From Atlantibacter subterraneus (lineage in GTDB: Bacteria > Pseudomonadota > Gammaproteobacteria > Enterobacterales > Enterobacteriaceae), in assembly GCF_007570865.1 (NCBI RefSeq), contig NZ_VLPS01000003.1, positions 558,001 through 622,000 on the forward strand: a stretch of 64,000 bases of DNA. The letters are read 5' to 3'. Both the position numbers and the translations under genes were made by a program. A model generated the notes under the pieces. The model saw nothing but the letters and a program-made list of their open reading frames with translations, was not told the origin of the DNA and ran no database searches. This document shows, piece after piece, positions 29,708-38,842 of this stretch. The stretch's first letter is position 1; every line of letters starts with the position of its first letter.

Positions 29708-30413
29708 GCTGCTCTGTTCGCACCGCTCGATCCGCCATTTTACCGACCAGCCGATTACCGACGCGCAACGCGAGGCGATCTTTGCCGGGGCCCGCGCGGC
29801 GTCCAGTTCCAGTTTTTTACAGTGCAGTTCGATTATCCGCGTTACCGATCCGGCGCTGCGTGAAAAGCTGGTACCGCTCACCGGCGGCCAGAAGCATGTG
29901 GCGCACGCCCCGGAATTTTGGGTGTTCTGCGCCGATTTTAACCGCCATCTGCAAATTAGCCCGGACGCGCAGCTCGGCCTTGCCGAACAGCTGCTGTTAG
30001 GCGTGGTGGATACCGCGATGATGGGACAAAACGCCATGGTGGCGGCAGAATCGCTGGGGCTGGGCGGCGTATATATTGGTGGTATCCGTAACAATATCGA
30101 GGCGGTAACTGAACTGCTGGGTCTTCCGCAACAGGTGCTGCCGCTATTCGGCCTGTGCCTCGGCTGGCCTGCTGATAACCCGGACGTAAAACCGCGTCTG
30201 CCGACCGCCATTGTGGTGCATGAAAATCGCTACCAGCCGCTGGATCGCGAGGCGCTGGCCGCCTATGACGAGGAGCTGGCGCGCTACTATCTCACCCGCG
30301 ACAGCAATAACCGCCGGGATACCTGGAGCGACCATATCCGCCGCACCATCATTAAAGAAAACCGCCCGTTTATTCTCGACTTTTTACATAAACAGGGGTT
30401 CGCCACGCGTTAA
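29691..30413 (+). CDS. nfsA: Oxygen-insensitive NADPH nitroreductase NfsA
   Basis: 240 residues, the E. coli length. NfsA is an FMN flavoprotein that reduces nitroaromatics and quinones by two electrons, the main activator of nitrofurans. Conserved features are the N-terminal HRSIRHFTDQPI, the FMN-binding AASSSSFLQCSSIIRV, and GLGGVYIGGIRNNIEAV. The C-terminal region (TRDSNNRRDTWSDHI) is also typical. Overlap with ybjC implies coupling. Confidence 0.96.
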   Translation: MTPTIELLCSHRSIRHFTDQPITDAQREAIFAGARAASSSSFLQCSSIIRVTDPALREKLVPLTGGQKHVAHAPEFWVFCADFNRHLQISPDAQLGLAEQLLLGVVDTAMMGQNAMVAAESLGLGGVYIGGIRNNIEAVTELLGLPQQVLPLFGLCLGWPADNPDVKPRLPTAIVVHENRYQPLDREALAAYDEELARYYLTRDSNNRRDTWSDHIRRTIIKENRPFILDFLHKQGFATR

Positions 30414-30490
30414 TTGTCCAGGCTCGCTACGCAGTTGGTAACGGGCCGTGTATGATGTGCCGGTCAATACCAGTGAGAGCGAGGTGAAGG

Positions 30491-31393
30491 ATGAAAATCG
30501 CCGTTTTATCCCGGGATGGAACCTTGTGGTCGTGTAAGCGACTGCGCGAAGCCGCGATGCGGCGCGGACATTTTGTCGAAATTCTCGACCCGCTCTCCTG
30601 TTATATGAATATCAATCCGCTGTCGCCCTCGATGCACTACAAAGGGCGCAAGCTGCCCCATTATGATGCGGTGATCCCGCGCATTGGTTCCGCCATCACC
30701 TTTTACGGCACCGCCGTGCTGCGCCAGTTCGAAATGATGGGCAGCTATCCGCTGAATGAATCCGTCGCCATTACCCGCGCCCGCGATAAGCTGCGCTCCC
30801 TGCAACTGATGGCGCGCCAGGGGATTGATTTGCCGGTTACCGGCATTGCCCATTCGCCGGACGACACCAGCGATTTGATCGAAATGGTGGGCGGCGCGCC
30901 GCTGGTGGTGAAACTGGTGGAGGGCACTCAGGGGATTGGCGTGGTGCTGGCGGAAACGCGCCAGGCGGCGGAGAGCGTGATTGATGCGTTTCGCGGCCTC
31001 AACGCCCATATTCTGGTGCAGGAATACATCAAAGAAGCCAAAGGCCGGGACGTGCGTTGCCTGGTGGTGGGCGATCGGGTGGTCGCCGCCATTGAACGCC
31101 AGGCGAAAGAGGGGGATTTCCGCTCCAACCTGCACCGCGGCGGCGTGGCGCGGGTAGCGGATATTACTCCACGCGAGCGGGAGATCGCTTTACGCGCGGC
31201 CAGCACGATGGGGCTGGACGTGGCGGGGGTGGATATCCTGCGTTCCGACCGCGGCCCGCTGGTGATGGAGGTTAACGCATCGCCAGGCCTGGAAGGCATC
31301 GAAAACACCACCGGCATTGATATCGCCACCCTGATGATCCAGTGGATTGAAAAAAACGCCAGGCCGGGTTTTTGTCTAAAAATTGGTGGTTGA
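30491..31393 (+). CDS. rimK: Ribosomal protein bS6 glutamate ligase RimK
   Basis: 300 residues. RimK is an ATP-grasp ligase that adds glutamates to the C terminus of ribosomal protein S6. The ATP-grasp fold spans about residues 100-290, with [15 protein letters not shown] (ATP loop), [17 protein letters not shown]-like lid and [14 protein letters not shown] (metal ligands). The start has GAGGTGAAGG. Transcribed from its own 77 bp leader. Confidence 0.96.
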   Translation: MKIAVLSRDGTLWSCKRLREAAMRRGHFVEILDPLSCYMNINPLSPSMHYKGRKLPHYDAVIPRIGSAITFYGTAVLRQFEMMGSYPLNESVAITRARDKLRSLQLMARQGIDLPVTGIAHSPDDTSDLIEMVGGAPLVVKLVEGTQGIGVVLAETRQAAESVIDAFRGLNAHILVQEYIKEAKGRDVRCLVVGDRVVAAIERQAKEGDFRSNLHRGGVARVADITPREREIALRAASTMGLDVAGVDILRSDRGPLVMEVNASPGLEGIENTTGIDIATLMIQWIEKNARPGFCLKIGG

Positions 31394-31527
31394 AGCGCCC
31401 CACAGGTTTGCGTCAGATTAAAGGATGCGCCCTAAAACGTAGTATCGGGGGGGCTTTTTGCGTAAGCTATCGGCCAGCTATCATTCACCGCATATCGCGA
31501 ACCGCGAATTAAGAGGGTTCAGTTTTT

Positions 31528-32007
31528 ATGGATTCACTCGTCGTCCCCAGTCTGGACACACTGCGCCACTGGCTTGAACAGTTAGAGGTGAGTTTTTTCG
31601 AGTGCGATACCTGCCAGGCGTTGCATTTGCCCCACATGCAAAATTTTGACGGCATCTTCGATGCTAAAGTCGATTTGCTGGATAACACCATACTGTTCTC
31701 GGCACTGGCGGAAGTAAAACCGTCTGCACTGCTGCCGCTGGCCTGCGATTTGTCGGCGATTAACGCCAGCTCCCTGACGGTGAAAGCCTTCCTGGATATT
31801 CAGGACGATAACATGCCGAAAATGGTGGTGTGCCAGTCGCTGTCCGTCAGCGTGGGCGTGACGTTCGAACAGTTCGCGGCGTTTTTCCGCCAGAGTGAAG
31901 AGCAGATTTCGATGGTGATTCTGGAAGCGGGATCGCATCATTTACTCTTTACCGCCGAAGACGAAGAGAAAAATAGCGTCGAAATGCATACCCATTTTCT
32001 TCACTAA
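31528..32007 (+). CDS. ybjN: Regulatory/chaperone-like protein YbjN
   Basis: 159 residues of the bacterial YbjN family (type III secretion chaperone-like fold). In enterobacteria it affects motility, exopolysaccharide and stress tolerance when its level changes; the mechanism is unknown. It matches E. coli YbjN along its length, for example FFECDTCQALHLPHMQNFDG and AINASSLTVKAFLDIQDD. No membrane segment. Independent gene between rimK and potF. Confidence 0.93.
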   Translation: MDSLVVPSLDTLRHWLEQLEVSFFECDTCQALHLPHMQNFDGIFDAKVDLLDNTILFSALAEVKPSALLPLACDLSAINASSLTVKAFLDIQDDNMPKMVVCQSLSVSVGVTFEQFAAFFRQSEEQISMVILEAGSHHLLFTAEDEEKNSVEMHTHFLH

Positions 32008-32023
32008 CGGCGCTGATTCCTGC

Positions 32024-32048
32024 CGCAGTCGCTGCCAGGGCGACTGCG
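32024..32048 (+). terminator. Stem-loop after ybjN
   Basis: Perfect 9 bp stem (cgcagtcgc / gcgactgcg) with a 7-base loop, followed by an AT-rich stretch but no clear T-tract. Confidence 0.6.
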
Positions 32049-32378
32049 TATCACATTTAATTATTCTGCCGTTAACCGCCTGATAAAGAATATTTCACTA
32101 CCTTTATCCCCTTTTTAGCCGAGGTGATAGAGCGATTCAGTCTAAAAAATTGATAAAACGCATTTTTTCTACCGGGCTATAGTCCTGGACATATCCTACA
32201 GTTATTCTTGCGAAGCGAAAAAAGCCTGCATTGTCTGCCGAAGAATGGTCGATCCTTTTTCTGCGCAGCATGACCAAATATGCACGAAAATTGCATATGT
32301 TTCATTGCAGATGTGTAATTGCGTAAATTTAGCTCGGAAAACAACGAGTTTTTACCCTTTATTCAGAAGGAAACAGAT
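32049..32378 (+). promoter_or_regulatory. AT-rich leader region of potF
   Basis: No gene is visible here. The segment is AT-rich and must hold the pot promoter. ctatagt at 32177-32183 could be a -10 box, but the best -35 match (ttgata, 32150) is 22 bases away, so I cannot fix the promoter. Confidence 0.4.
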
Positions 32379-33491
32379 ATGTTCACCCAAAGAAAAAAAT
32401 GGTTGTCGGGTGTGGTTGCCGGTGCGCTGATGGCAGCCTCTGCAAGCGTCATGGCTGCCGAACAAAAAACACTGCACGTGTATAACTGGTCAGACTATAT
32501 TGCCCCGGACACCATCGAAAACTTCACCAAAGAAACCGGCATTAAAGTGGTTTACGACGTGTTCGATTCCAACGAAGTGCTGGAAGGCAAACTCATGGCG
32601 GGCAGCACCGGTTTCGACCTGGTGGTGCCGTCTGCCAGCTTCCTTGAGCGCCAGCTGGCCGCCGGCGTGTTCCAGCCGCTGGATAAAAGCAAGTTGCCGA
32701 ACTGGAAAAACCTCGACCCTGAACTGCTGAAGCTGACGGCAAAACACGATCCGGAAAATAAATATGCCATGCCGTATCTCTGGGCCACCACCGGCATCGG
32801 CTATAACGTTGATAAAGTGAAAGCCGCGCTGGGCGGCGACGTGCCGCTGAACAGCTGGGACCTGGTGCTGAAGCCGGAAAACCTTGAGAAGCTGAAAAGC
32901 TGCGGCGTCTCTTTCCTTGATGCGCCTGAAGAGGTGTTCGCCACCGTGCTGAACTACCTGGGCAAAGATCCGAACAGCGAAAAAGCCGATGATTACACCG
33001 GCCCGGCGACCGATCTGCTGCTGAAGCTGCGTCCGAATATTCGTTACTTCCACTCGTCCCAGTACATTAACGACCTGGCGAACGGCGATATCTGCGTAGC
33101 CATCGGCTGGGCAGGGGACGTATGGCAGGCGGCGAACCGCGCCAAAGAAGCCAAAAACGGCGTCAATGTCTCCTACACCATTCCTAAAGAAGGGGCGTTG
33201 GCCTTCTTTGACGTCTTCGCCATGCCGACTGACGCTAAAAACAAAGAAGAAGCCTATCAGTTCCTGAATTACCTGATGCGTCCGGACGTGATCGCCCACA
33301 TCAGCGATTACGTGTTCTACGCCAGCGCCAACAAAGAAGCGACTCCACTGGTCAGCGCGGAAGTGCGCGACAACCCGGGCATTTACCCGCCTGCGGATGT
33401 AATGGCGAAACTGTTCACGCTGAAAGTGCAGGATCCAAAAATCGACCGCGTCCGCACCCGTGCCTGGACCAAAGTGAAAAGCGGCAAGTAA
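32379..33491 (+). CDS. potF: Putrescine-binding periplasmic protein PotF
   Basis: 370 residues from ATG 32379, which has AGAAGGA upstream and gives the E. coli length. A signal peptide (about 1-26, ending ASVMAAEQ) precedes a type 2 binding-protein fold. Ligand-contact blocks include YNWSDYIAPDTIENF, GFDLVVPSASFLERQ and the downstream WAGDVWQAANRA. It delivers putrescine to PotGHI. Confidence 0.97.
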   Translation: MFTQRKKWLSGVVAGALMAASASVMAAEQKTLHVYNWSDYIAPDTIENFTKETGIKVVYDVFDSNEVLEGKLMAGSTGFDLVVPSASFLERQLAAGVFQPLDKSKLPNWKNLDPELLKLTAKHDPENKYAMPYLWATTGIGYNVDKVKAALGGDVPLNSWDLVLKPENLEKLKSCGVSFLDAPEEVFATVLNYLGKDPNSEKADDYTGPATDLLLKLRPNIRYFHSSQYINDLANGDICVAIGWAGDVWQAANRAKEAKNGVNVSYTIPKEGALAFFDVFAMPTDAKNKEEAYQFLNYLMRPDVIAHISDYVFYASANKEATPLVSAEVRDNPGIYPPADVMAKLFTLKVQDPKIDRVRTRAWTKVKSGK

Positions 33492-33524
33492 TTACCGCCA
33501 GTGATGCCAGGACTGCCCTGGCGT

Positions 33525-33552
33525 GGGGCAGAGGCGAGCCGGTCTCTGCCCC
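33525..33552 (+). terminator. Stem-loop between potF and potG
   Basis: 9 bp stem (ggggcagag / ctctgcccc) with a 10-base loop, followed by gttatt. As in the gsi operon, a hairpin after the binding-protein gene probably lowers expression of the downstream genes or protects the potF mRNA. Confidence 0.55.
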
Positions 33553-33610
33553 GTTATTAGTGCGACAACCGGGCCGCACAGGTATTCATGCTTTTGCCGG
33601 AGAGCAATAA

Positions 33611-34744
33611 TTGAACGACGCTATCCCCCGCCCACAGGCGAAAACCCGCAAAGCGCTCACCCCGCTGCTGGAAATCCGCAACCTGACTAAATCCTTTGAC
33701 GGCCAGCATGCCGTGGACGACGTCAGCCTGACTATCTATAAAGGCGAAATTTTCGCCCTGCTCGGTGCCTCCGGGTGCGGTAAATCAACCCTGCTGCGGA
33801 TGCTGGCGGGTTTTGAGATCCCCACTCAAGGCCAGATTTTGCTGGATGGCGTGGATTTATCCCGCGTACCGCCGTACCAGCGCCCAATCAATATGATGTT
33901 CCAGTCCTACGCGCTGTTCCCCCATATGACGGTGGAGCAGAATATCGCCTTTGGCCTGAAGCAGGACAAACTGCCGCGCGGTGAGATCGCCGCGCGGGTC
34001 GAAGAGATGCTGACCCTGGTGCATATGCAGGAGTTCGCCAAACGCAAGCCGCACCAGCTTTCCGGCGGCCAGCGCCAGCGCGTGGCGCTGGCGCGCAGCC
34101 TGGCGAAGCGCCCGAAACTGCTGCTGCTCGACGAGCCAATGGGCGCGCTGGACAAAAAACTGCGCGACCGGATGCAGCTTGAAGTGGTGGATATCCTGGA
34201 GCGCGTCGGCGCGACCTGTGTGATGGTCACCCACGATCAGGAAGAGGCCATGACCATGGCCGGACGTATCGCCATTATGAACCGCGGTAAGTTCGTGCAG
34301 ATTGGCGAGCCGGAAGAGATTTACGAGCATCCCACCACCCGCTACAGCGCGGAATTTATCGGCTCGGTGAACGTGTTCGACGGGCTGCTGAAATCCCGCG
34401 AGGAAGACGGTCTGGTGATCGACTCCCCAGGTCTGATGCACCCGCTGAAGGTCGATCCGGATGCCTCGGTGGTGGACGGCGTACCGGTACACGTGGCGCT
34501 GCGCCCGGAAAAAGTCATGCTCTGCGAAGAGCCGCCTGCCGACGGCTATAACTTTGCCGTGGGTGAAGTGGTGCATATTGCCTATCTGGGCGATCTGTCG
34601 ATCTATCACGTGCGCCTGAAAAGCGGGCAGATGATCACCGCCCAGTTGCAGAACGCTTATCGCTACCGCAAAGGCGCGCCAACCTGGGGCGACGAAGTGC
34701 GTCTGTGTTGGGACGCCGACAGCTGTGTGGTTCTGACGGTTTAA
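33611..34744 (+). CDS. potG: Putrescine ABC importer ATPase PotG
   Basis: 377 residues, starting at a TTG codon with GGAG nine bases before it; the first residues (NDAIPRPQAKTRKAL) match E. coli PotG, so the TTG is credible. Walker A is GASGCGKST, signature LSGGQRQR, Walker B LLLLDEPMGALD, and the H-loop is MVTHDQEEAM. A TOBE-type regulatory domain follows residue 250. It powers putrescine import. Confidence 0.96.
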   Translation: MNDAIPRPQAKTRKALTPLLEIRNLTKSFDGQHAVDDVSLTIYKGEIFALLGASGCGKSTLLRMLAGFEIPTQGQILLDGVDLSRVPPYQRPINMMFQSYALFPHMTVEQNIAFGLKQDKLPRGEIAARVEEMLTLVHMQEFAKRKPHQLSGGQRQRVALARSLAKRPKLLLLDEPMGALDKKLRDRMQLEVVDILERVGATCVMVTHDQEEAMTMAGRIAIMNRGKFVQIGEPEEIYEHPTTRYSAEFIGSVNVFDGLLKSREEDGLVIDSPGLMHPLKVDPDASVVDGVPVHVALRPEKVMLCEEPPADGYNFAVGEVVHIAYLGDLSIYHVRLKSGQMITAQLQNAYRYRKGAPTWGDEVRLCWDADSCVVLTV

Positions 34745-34753
34745 GGAGGCGTG

Positions 34754-35707
34754 ATGAGTAGTTTACCTGAACGCCGCGAGGTCCAGCACGTCACCGGCTT
34801 TAAGGCCTGGCTGGCGCGGATGCAGATGGCTCATGGCCGCAAGCTGGTGATCGCGCTGCCGTACCTGTGGCTGATCCTGCTGTTTATGCTGCCGTTCCTG
34901 ATTGTGTTTAAAATCAGCCTGGCGGAAATGGCGCGAGCGATCCCGCCGTACACCGATCTGGTGAGCGTCGAGGATTCGCAGTTGTCGATCATGCTGAATC
35001 TCGCCAACTTCCTGCAGTTAACCGACGATCCGCTCTATTTTGAAGCCTATTTGCAGTCGTTGCAGGTGGCGGGGATCTCGACGCTGTGCTGTTTGCTGCT
35101 GGGTTATCCGCTGGCCTGGGCGGTGGCGCACAGCAGCCCGTCGACGCGCAATATCCTGCTACTGCTGGTGATCCTGCCGTCATGGACCTCGTTCCTGATC
35201 CGCGTGTATGCCTGGATGGGCATCCTCAAGGAGAACGGGGTGCTGAATAACGTGCTGCTGTGGCTGGGAGTTATCGATCAGCCGTTAACCATCCTGCACA
35301 CCAACCTGGCGGTGTACATCGGCATTGTCTATGCCTATCTGCCGTTTATGGTGCTGCCGATTTACACCGCGCTGACGCGAATTGATTACTCGCTGGTGGA
35401 AGCGGCGCTGGATCTGGGCGCGCGCCCGTTGAAAACCTTCTTCACGGTGATTGTGCCGCTGACCAAAGGCGGGATTATCGCCGGATCGATGCTGGTGTTT
35501 ATCCCGGCGGTCGGAGAGTTTGTGATCCCTGAACTGCTGGGCGGCCCGGACAGCATCATGATTGGCCGCGTGCTGTGGCAGGAGTTCTTTAACAACCGCG
35601 ACTGGCCGGTAGCCTCGGCGGTGGCGATCACCATGCTGGTGATCCTGATTGTGCCGATCATGTGGTTCCACAAGCATCAGAATAAATCCACGGGAGATCA
35701 CGCATGA
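34754..35707 (+). CDS. potH: Putrescine ABC importer permease PotH
   Basis: 317 residues from ATG 34754 (AAGGAGG four bases before it), with six membrane segments. The EAA loop is seen as LVEAALDLGARPLKTFFTVI. It pairs with PotI. It overlaps potI by 4 bp. Confidence 0.96.
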   Translation: MSSLPERREVQHVTGFKAWLARMQMAHGRKLVIALPYLWLILLFMLPFLIVFKISLAEMARAIPPYTDLVSVEDSQLSIMLNLANFLQLTDDPLYFEAYLQSLQVAGISTLCCLLLGYPLAWAVAHSSPSTRNILLLLVILPSWTSFLIRVYAWMGILKENGVLNNVLLWLGVIDQPLTILHTNLAVYIGIVYAYLPFMVLPIYTALTRIDYSLVEAALDLGARPLKTFFTVIVPLTKGGIIAGSMLVFIPAVGEFVIPELLGGPDSIMIGRVLWQEFFNNRDWPVASAVAITMLVILIVPIMWFHKHQNKSTGDHA

Positions 35708-36549
35708 ATAATTTACCCGTCGTGCGCTCCCCGTGGCGCATTTTGATTTTGCTGATCGGCTTTACGTTCCTGTACGCGCCGATGTTGATGCTGGTGATCT
35801 ACTCCTTTAACAGCTCCAAACTGGTAACGGTGTGGGCCGGCTGGTCGACCCGCTGGTACAGCGAACTGTTCCAGGACAGCGCAATGATGAGCGCGGTTGG
35901 GCTGAGCCTGACCATCGCTGCCCTGGCTGCCACCATGGCGGTAGTGCTGGGAACGATTGCTTCGGTGGTAATGGTGCGTTTTGGGCGTTTTCGCGGAGCC
36001 AACGGCTTTGCGTTTATGCTGACCGCGCCGCTGGTGATGCCGGACGTGATCACCGGGCTGTCGCTGCTGCTGCTGTTCGTGGCGCTGGGCAATGCCATTG
36101 GCTGGCCGTCAGAGCGCGGTATGCTCACCATCTGGCTGGCACACGTCACTTTCTGTACCGCCTATGTGGCAGTGGTGATCAGCGCCCGCCTGCGCGAACT
36201 GGATCGTTCTATCGAAGAGGCGGCGATGGATCTGGGTGCCACGCCGGTGAAAGTGTTCTTCGTGATCACTTTGCCGATGATCATGCCGGCGATTTTGTCT
36301 GGCTGGCTGCTGGCATTTACTCTGTCGCTGGATGACCTGGTGATCGCCAGCTTTGTCTCCGGCCCGGGGGCGACAACTCTGCCGATGCTGGTGTTCTCCA
36401 GCGTGCGCATGGGGGTCAACCCGGAGATCAACGCCCTGGCGTCGATCATCCTCGGGGTGGTGGGAATTATCGGTTTAATCGCCTGGTATCTTATGGCGCG
36501 CTCCGAAAAACAGCGCCAGAAAGACATCCAGCGTGCAAGAACCGGTTGA
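35704..36549 (+). CDS. potI: Putrescine ABC importer permease PotI
   Basis: 281 residues, the E. coli length, six membrane segments. The EAA loop is SIEEAAMDLGATPVKVFFVI. Together with PotH it forms the inner-membrane channel. Last gene of potFGHI, followed by a strong hairpin. Confidence 0.96.
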   Translation: MNNLPVVRSPWRILILLIGFTFLYAPMLMLVIYSFNSSKLVTVWAGWSTRWYSELFQDSAMMSAVGLSLTIAALAATMAVVLGTIASVVMVRFGRFRGANGFAFMLTAPLVMPDVITGLSLLLLFVALGNAIGWPSERGMLTIWLAHVTFCTAYVAVVISARLRELDRSIEEAAMDLGATPVKVFFVITLPMIMPAILSGWLLAFTLSLDDLVIASFVSGPGATTLPMLVFSSVRMGVNPEINALASIILGVVGIIGLIAWYLMARSEKQRQKDIQRARTG

Positions 36550-36577
36550 AGACTCTAAAATCTGAGATTATTAGCTA

Positions 36578-36604
36578 ATAGTGCCGCGTTCGTCGCGGCA
36601 CTAT
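36578..36604 (+). terminator. Stem-loop after potI
   Basis: Perfect 11 bp stem (atagtgccgcg / cgcggcactat) with a 5-base loop. Probably ends the pot operon before ybjO, although the T-tract is poor. Confidence 0.65.
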
Positions 36605-36630
36605 GATTCAGGGATGCCAGAAACATAGCG

Positions 36631-37101
36631 ATGATCTTTACCCGATCACACCATAATCACGCCCGCCTCAATGTACCCACGCTGGTATATATTGCGGCTA
36701 TTGCCATTATCACCACCCGCTGTGTCGATCTGCTGATGGTGTTTAATATGCTGGGGCTGCGCGGCGCGATGGATTTTATTCACCGTAGCGTCCAGACCTG
36801 GAGCCTGACGCTGGTGTTTCTCTCCAGTCTGCTACTGTTATGCATCGAGTTTCGCTGCGCTTTCGCCATTATCAAAGGGCGAAACTGGGGACGCTGGATT
36901 TACCTGCTCTCGCAAATCGCCGCCAGCGGCTATCTGTGGGCCGCATCGCTGGGCTGGGGTTACCCTGAGCTGTTCAGCATCGCCGGGGAAACCAAACGGG
37001 AGATCCTTCATTCTCTGGTGATGCAGAAAACCCCGGATATCATGATCCTCGTCCTGCTATTTTTACCGGTGCAGAGCCGTCGGTTTTTCCAGTTGCAATA
37101 A
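36631..37101 (+). CDS. ybjO: Inner-membrane protein YbjO
   Basis: 156 residues with four hydrophobic segments (about 15-40, 52-78, 85-108 and 128-150). It matches E. coli YbjO (DUF2593) in position and blocks such as KGRNWGRWIYLLSQIAASGY. Function unknown. Lies between the pot operon and rlmC. Confidence 0.88.
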   Translation: MIFTRSHHNHARLNVPTLVYIAAIAIITTRCVDLLMVFNMLGLRGAMDFIHRSVQTWSLTLVFLSSLLLLCIEFRCAFAIIKGRNWGRWIYLLSQIAASGYLWAASLGWGYPELFSIAGETKREILHSLVMQKTPDIMILVLLFLPVQSRRFFQLQ

Positions 37102-37142
37102 CGGTGGTACAATCCTGCGCCCTCCGTTTCTAAGGTTTTACT

Positions 37143-38270
37143 ATGCAGTGCGCTCTCTATGATGCCGGGCGCTGTCGCTCCTGCACGTGGATTGAAAAAT
37201 CCCGGCAGCAACAGCTCCAGGACAAAATGACCGATCTCCGCCAGTTGCTTGGCGATCTCCCCGTTGGCCAGTGGTGCGACCCGGTGGCGGGGGAGGAGCG
37301 CGCGTTTCGCAATAAGGCCAAAATGGTGGTCAGCGGCAGCGTGGAGAAACCGCTGCTCGGCATTCTGAACCGCGACGGCAGCGCGGTGGATTTAACCGAC
37401 TGCCCGCTCTATTCCGACGCGTTCCGCCGGGTGTTTGCGGTGCTGAAGCCGTTTATCGCCCGCGCCGGATTAACCCCCTATAACGTGGCGCGCAAGCGCG
37501 GCGAGCTGAAATATCTGCTGCTTACCGAAAGCACGCTCGATGGCGGCATGATGCTGCGTTTTGTGCTGCGTTCTGACGCTAAATTTCCCCAGCTTGAAGC
37601 GGCGCTGCCGTGGCTGCGGGAACAGCTGCCCCAGCTCAGGGTCATCTCCGCCAATATCCAGCCGGTGCATATGGCGATTATGGAAGGGGAGCAGGAGATT
37701 GTTTTCACCGCAGATCGTGCGCTGGAGGAGAATTTTAACGGCGTGCCGCTGTGGATCCGTCCGCAAAGTTTTTTCCAGACCAATCCGCTGGTTGCGAGCC
37801 AGCTGTACGCCACCGCTCGCGACTGGGTACGCGCCTTGCCGGTGACGCATATGTGGGATCTGTTTTGCGGCGTCGGCGGGTTTGGGTTGCACTGCGCCAC
37901 GCCGCAGATGCGTCTCACCGGGATTGAGATTGCGCCCGAGGCTATCGCCAGCGCGACGCAGTCCGCCGCGATGTTGGGCCTGACCGACGTGCATTTTCAG
38001 GCGCTGGATTCGACCCGTTTCGCCACTGGCCAGCAGGATATTCCTGATCTGGTGGTGGTTAACCCGCCGCGCCGTGGGATTGGCGCTGAGCTGTGCGAGT
38101 TTTTATCGGCGATGGCACCGGAGACGATTCTTTATTCCAGCTGTAATGCGCAGACGATGGCGAAGGATATTCGCATGCTGCCGGGGTATCGGATTGTCAG
38201 GACTCAGTTGTTCGATATGTTTCCGCATACCGGGCATTATGAGGTGCTGACGTTGTTACAGAGGGGGTGA
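37143..38270 (+). CDS. rlmC: 23S rRNA (uracil-747-C5)-methyltransferase
   Basis: 375 residues, the E. coli length. RlmC methylates U747 of 23S rRNA using SAM and carries a 4Fe-4S cluster held by N-terminal cysteines ([16 protein letters not shown]) and one later cysteine (LTDCPLY). The SAM-binding motif is [15 protein letters not shown], and the catalytic nucleophile is the cysteine in [10 protein letters not shown]. It is followed after 15 bp by the structured element described below. Confidence 0.96.
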   Translation: MQCALYDAGRCRSCTWIEKSRQQQLQDKMTDLRQLLGDLPVGQWCDPVAGEERAFRNKAKMVVSGSVEKPLLGILNRDGSAVDLTDCPLYSDAFRRVFAVLKPFIARAGLTPYNVARKRGELKYLLLTESTLDGGMMLRFVLRSDAKFPQLEAALPWLREQLPQLRVISANIQPVHMAIMEGEQEIVFTADRALEENFNGVPLWIRPQSFFQTNPLVASQLYATARDWVRALPVTHMWDLFCGVGGFGLHCATPQMRLTGIEIAPEAIASATQSAAMLGLTDVHFQALDSTRFATGQQDIPDLVVVNPPRRGIGAELCEFLSAMAPETILYSSCNAQTMAKDIRMLPGYRIVRTQLFDMFPHTGHYEVLTLLQRG

Positions 38271-38285
38271 GGGGGTTTTGGTATT

Positions 38286-38321
38286 GTGGAATTGTTCCGT
38301 TCGGTGGAATTGTTCCGTTCG
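38286..38321 (+). repeat. Tandem 18 bp repeat at the left end of the element
   Basis: gtggaattgttccgttcg occurs twice without a gap (38286-38303 and 38304-38321). The second copy is part of the 20 bp terminal inverted repeat. The right end has only one full copy, followed by a degenerate ggaacccttccacc. Confidence 0.9.
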
Positions 38322-38365
38322 CCTGGGCTTTCGAGTCAGTCTTCAGCGCCAGTGTACGCGAACGG

Positions 38366-38519
38366 GCCAGGTGGGCTCGCCGCCGCCCCCCTGGCGACCC
38401 CGGCTCCCCCGCGCGAAATCGCCGCTTCGCGGTACCCTCGGCTTATCGCGTCCGGCTCCGGGTCGGGCGAGATACGGCATCCTGCCTTTCTCGCCCTCAA
38501 GCCGCATCCCTGCGGCTTG
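38366..38519 (+). repeat. Left-arm hairpin series (L1-L4)
   Basis: Four hairpins in order: L1 38366-38375/38386-38395 (gccaggtggg with one mismatch), L2 38412-38417/38426-38431, L3 38465-38472/38489-38496 with an inner ggc-atcct-gcc, and L4 38498-38506/38511-38519 (caagccgca-tccc-tgcggcttg). Confidence 0.8.
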
Positions 38520-38685
38520 CCCCGGCCTCCCGCGAACGCCTCGGCGATTTCGATGGGGAGTGAAAACCCTCGCTGTAATCCCGAAGACTGGCAGAGACAA
38601 TGTTGTCGCTGAAAAACAAATCCGCTTACAGTTGGGGGTGTTGGTCCGGCATCAAAATCGCCGAGGCGTAATTGACGAGCCAGGT

Positions 38686-38842
38686 CAGACCCGCAGGGAT
38701 GCGGGTCTGAGGTCGTGAGCTACAGGATGTAGCATCACGACCGACCTGAAGCGAGGAGATGGAGCCGAGGGCAGCGGCGAAGCCGCCGATTTTGCTGGCC
38801 GGGAGCGGGGATTGCAAAGGGGGATGCGGAATCCCCCTTTGC
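38686..38842 (-). repeat. Right-arm hairpin series (R4-R1)
   Basis: Read on the minus strand, the same order recurs: R1 38814-38824/38832-38842 (gcaaaggggga stem), R2 38774-38778/38782-38786, R3 38711-38718/38735-38742 with an inner gctac-atcct-gtagc, and R4 38686-38695/38700-38709 (loop tccc). Loops match the left arm. Stems differ mostly by paired changes. Confidence 0.8.

Noticed and set aside
32150-32183. ttgata ... tatagt as the potF promoter
   Set aside because: The 22-base spacing is too long for a sigma70 promoter.
38278-38718. A 146-codon frame across the hairpin element, and four others nearby
   Set aside because: They lack ribosome sites, overlap each other in several frames, and follow the repeat structure; none resembles a protein family.
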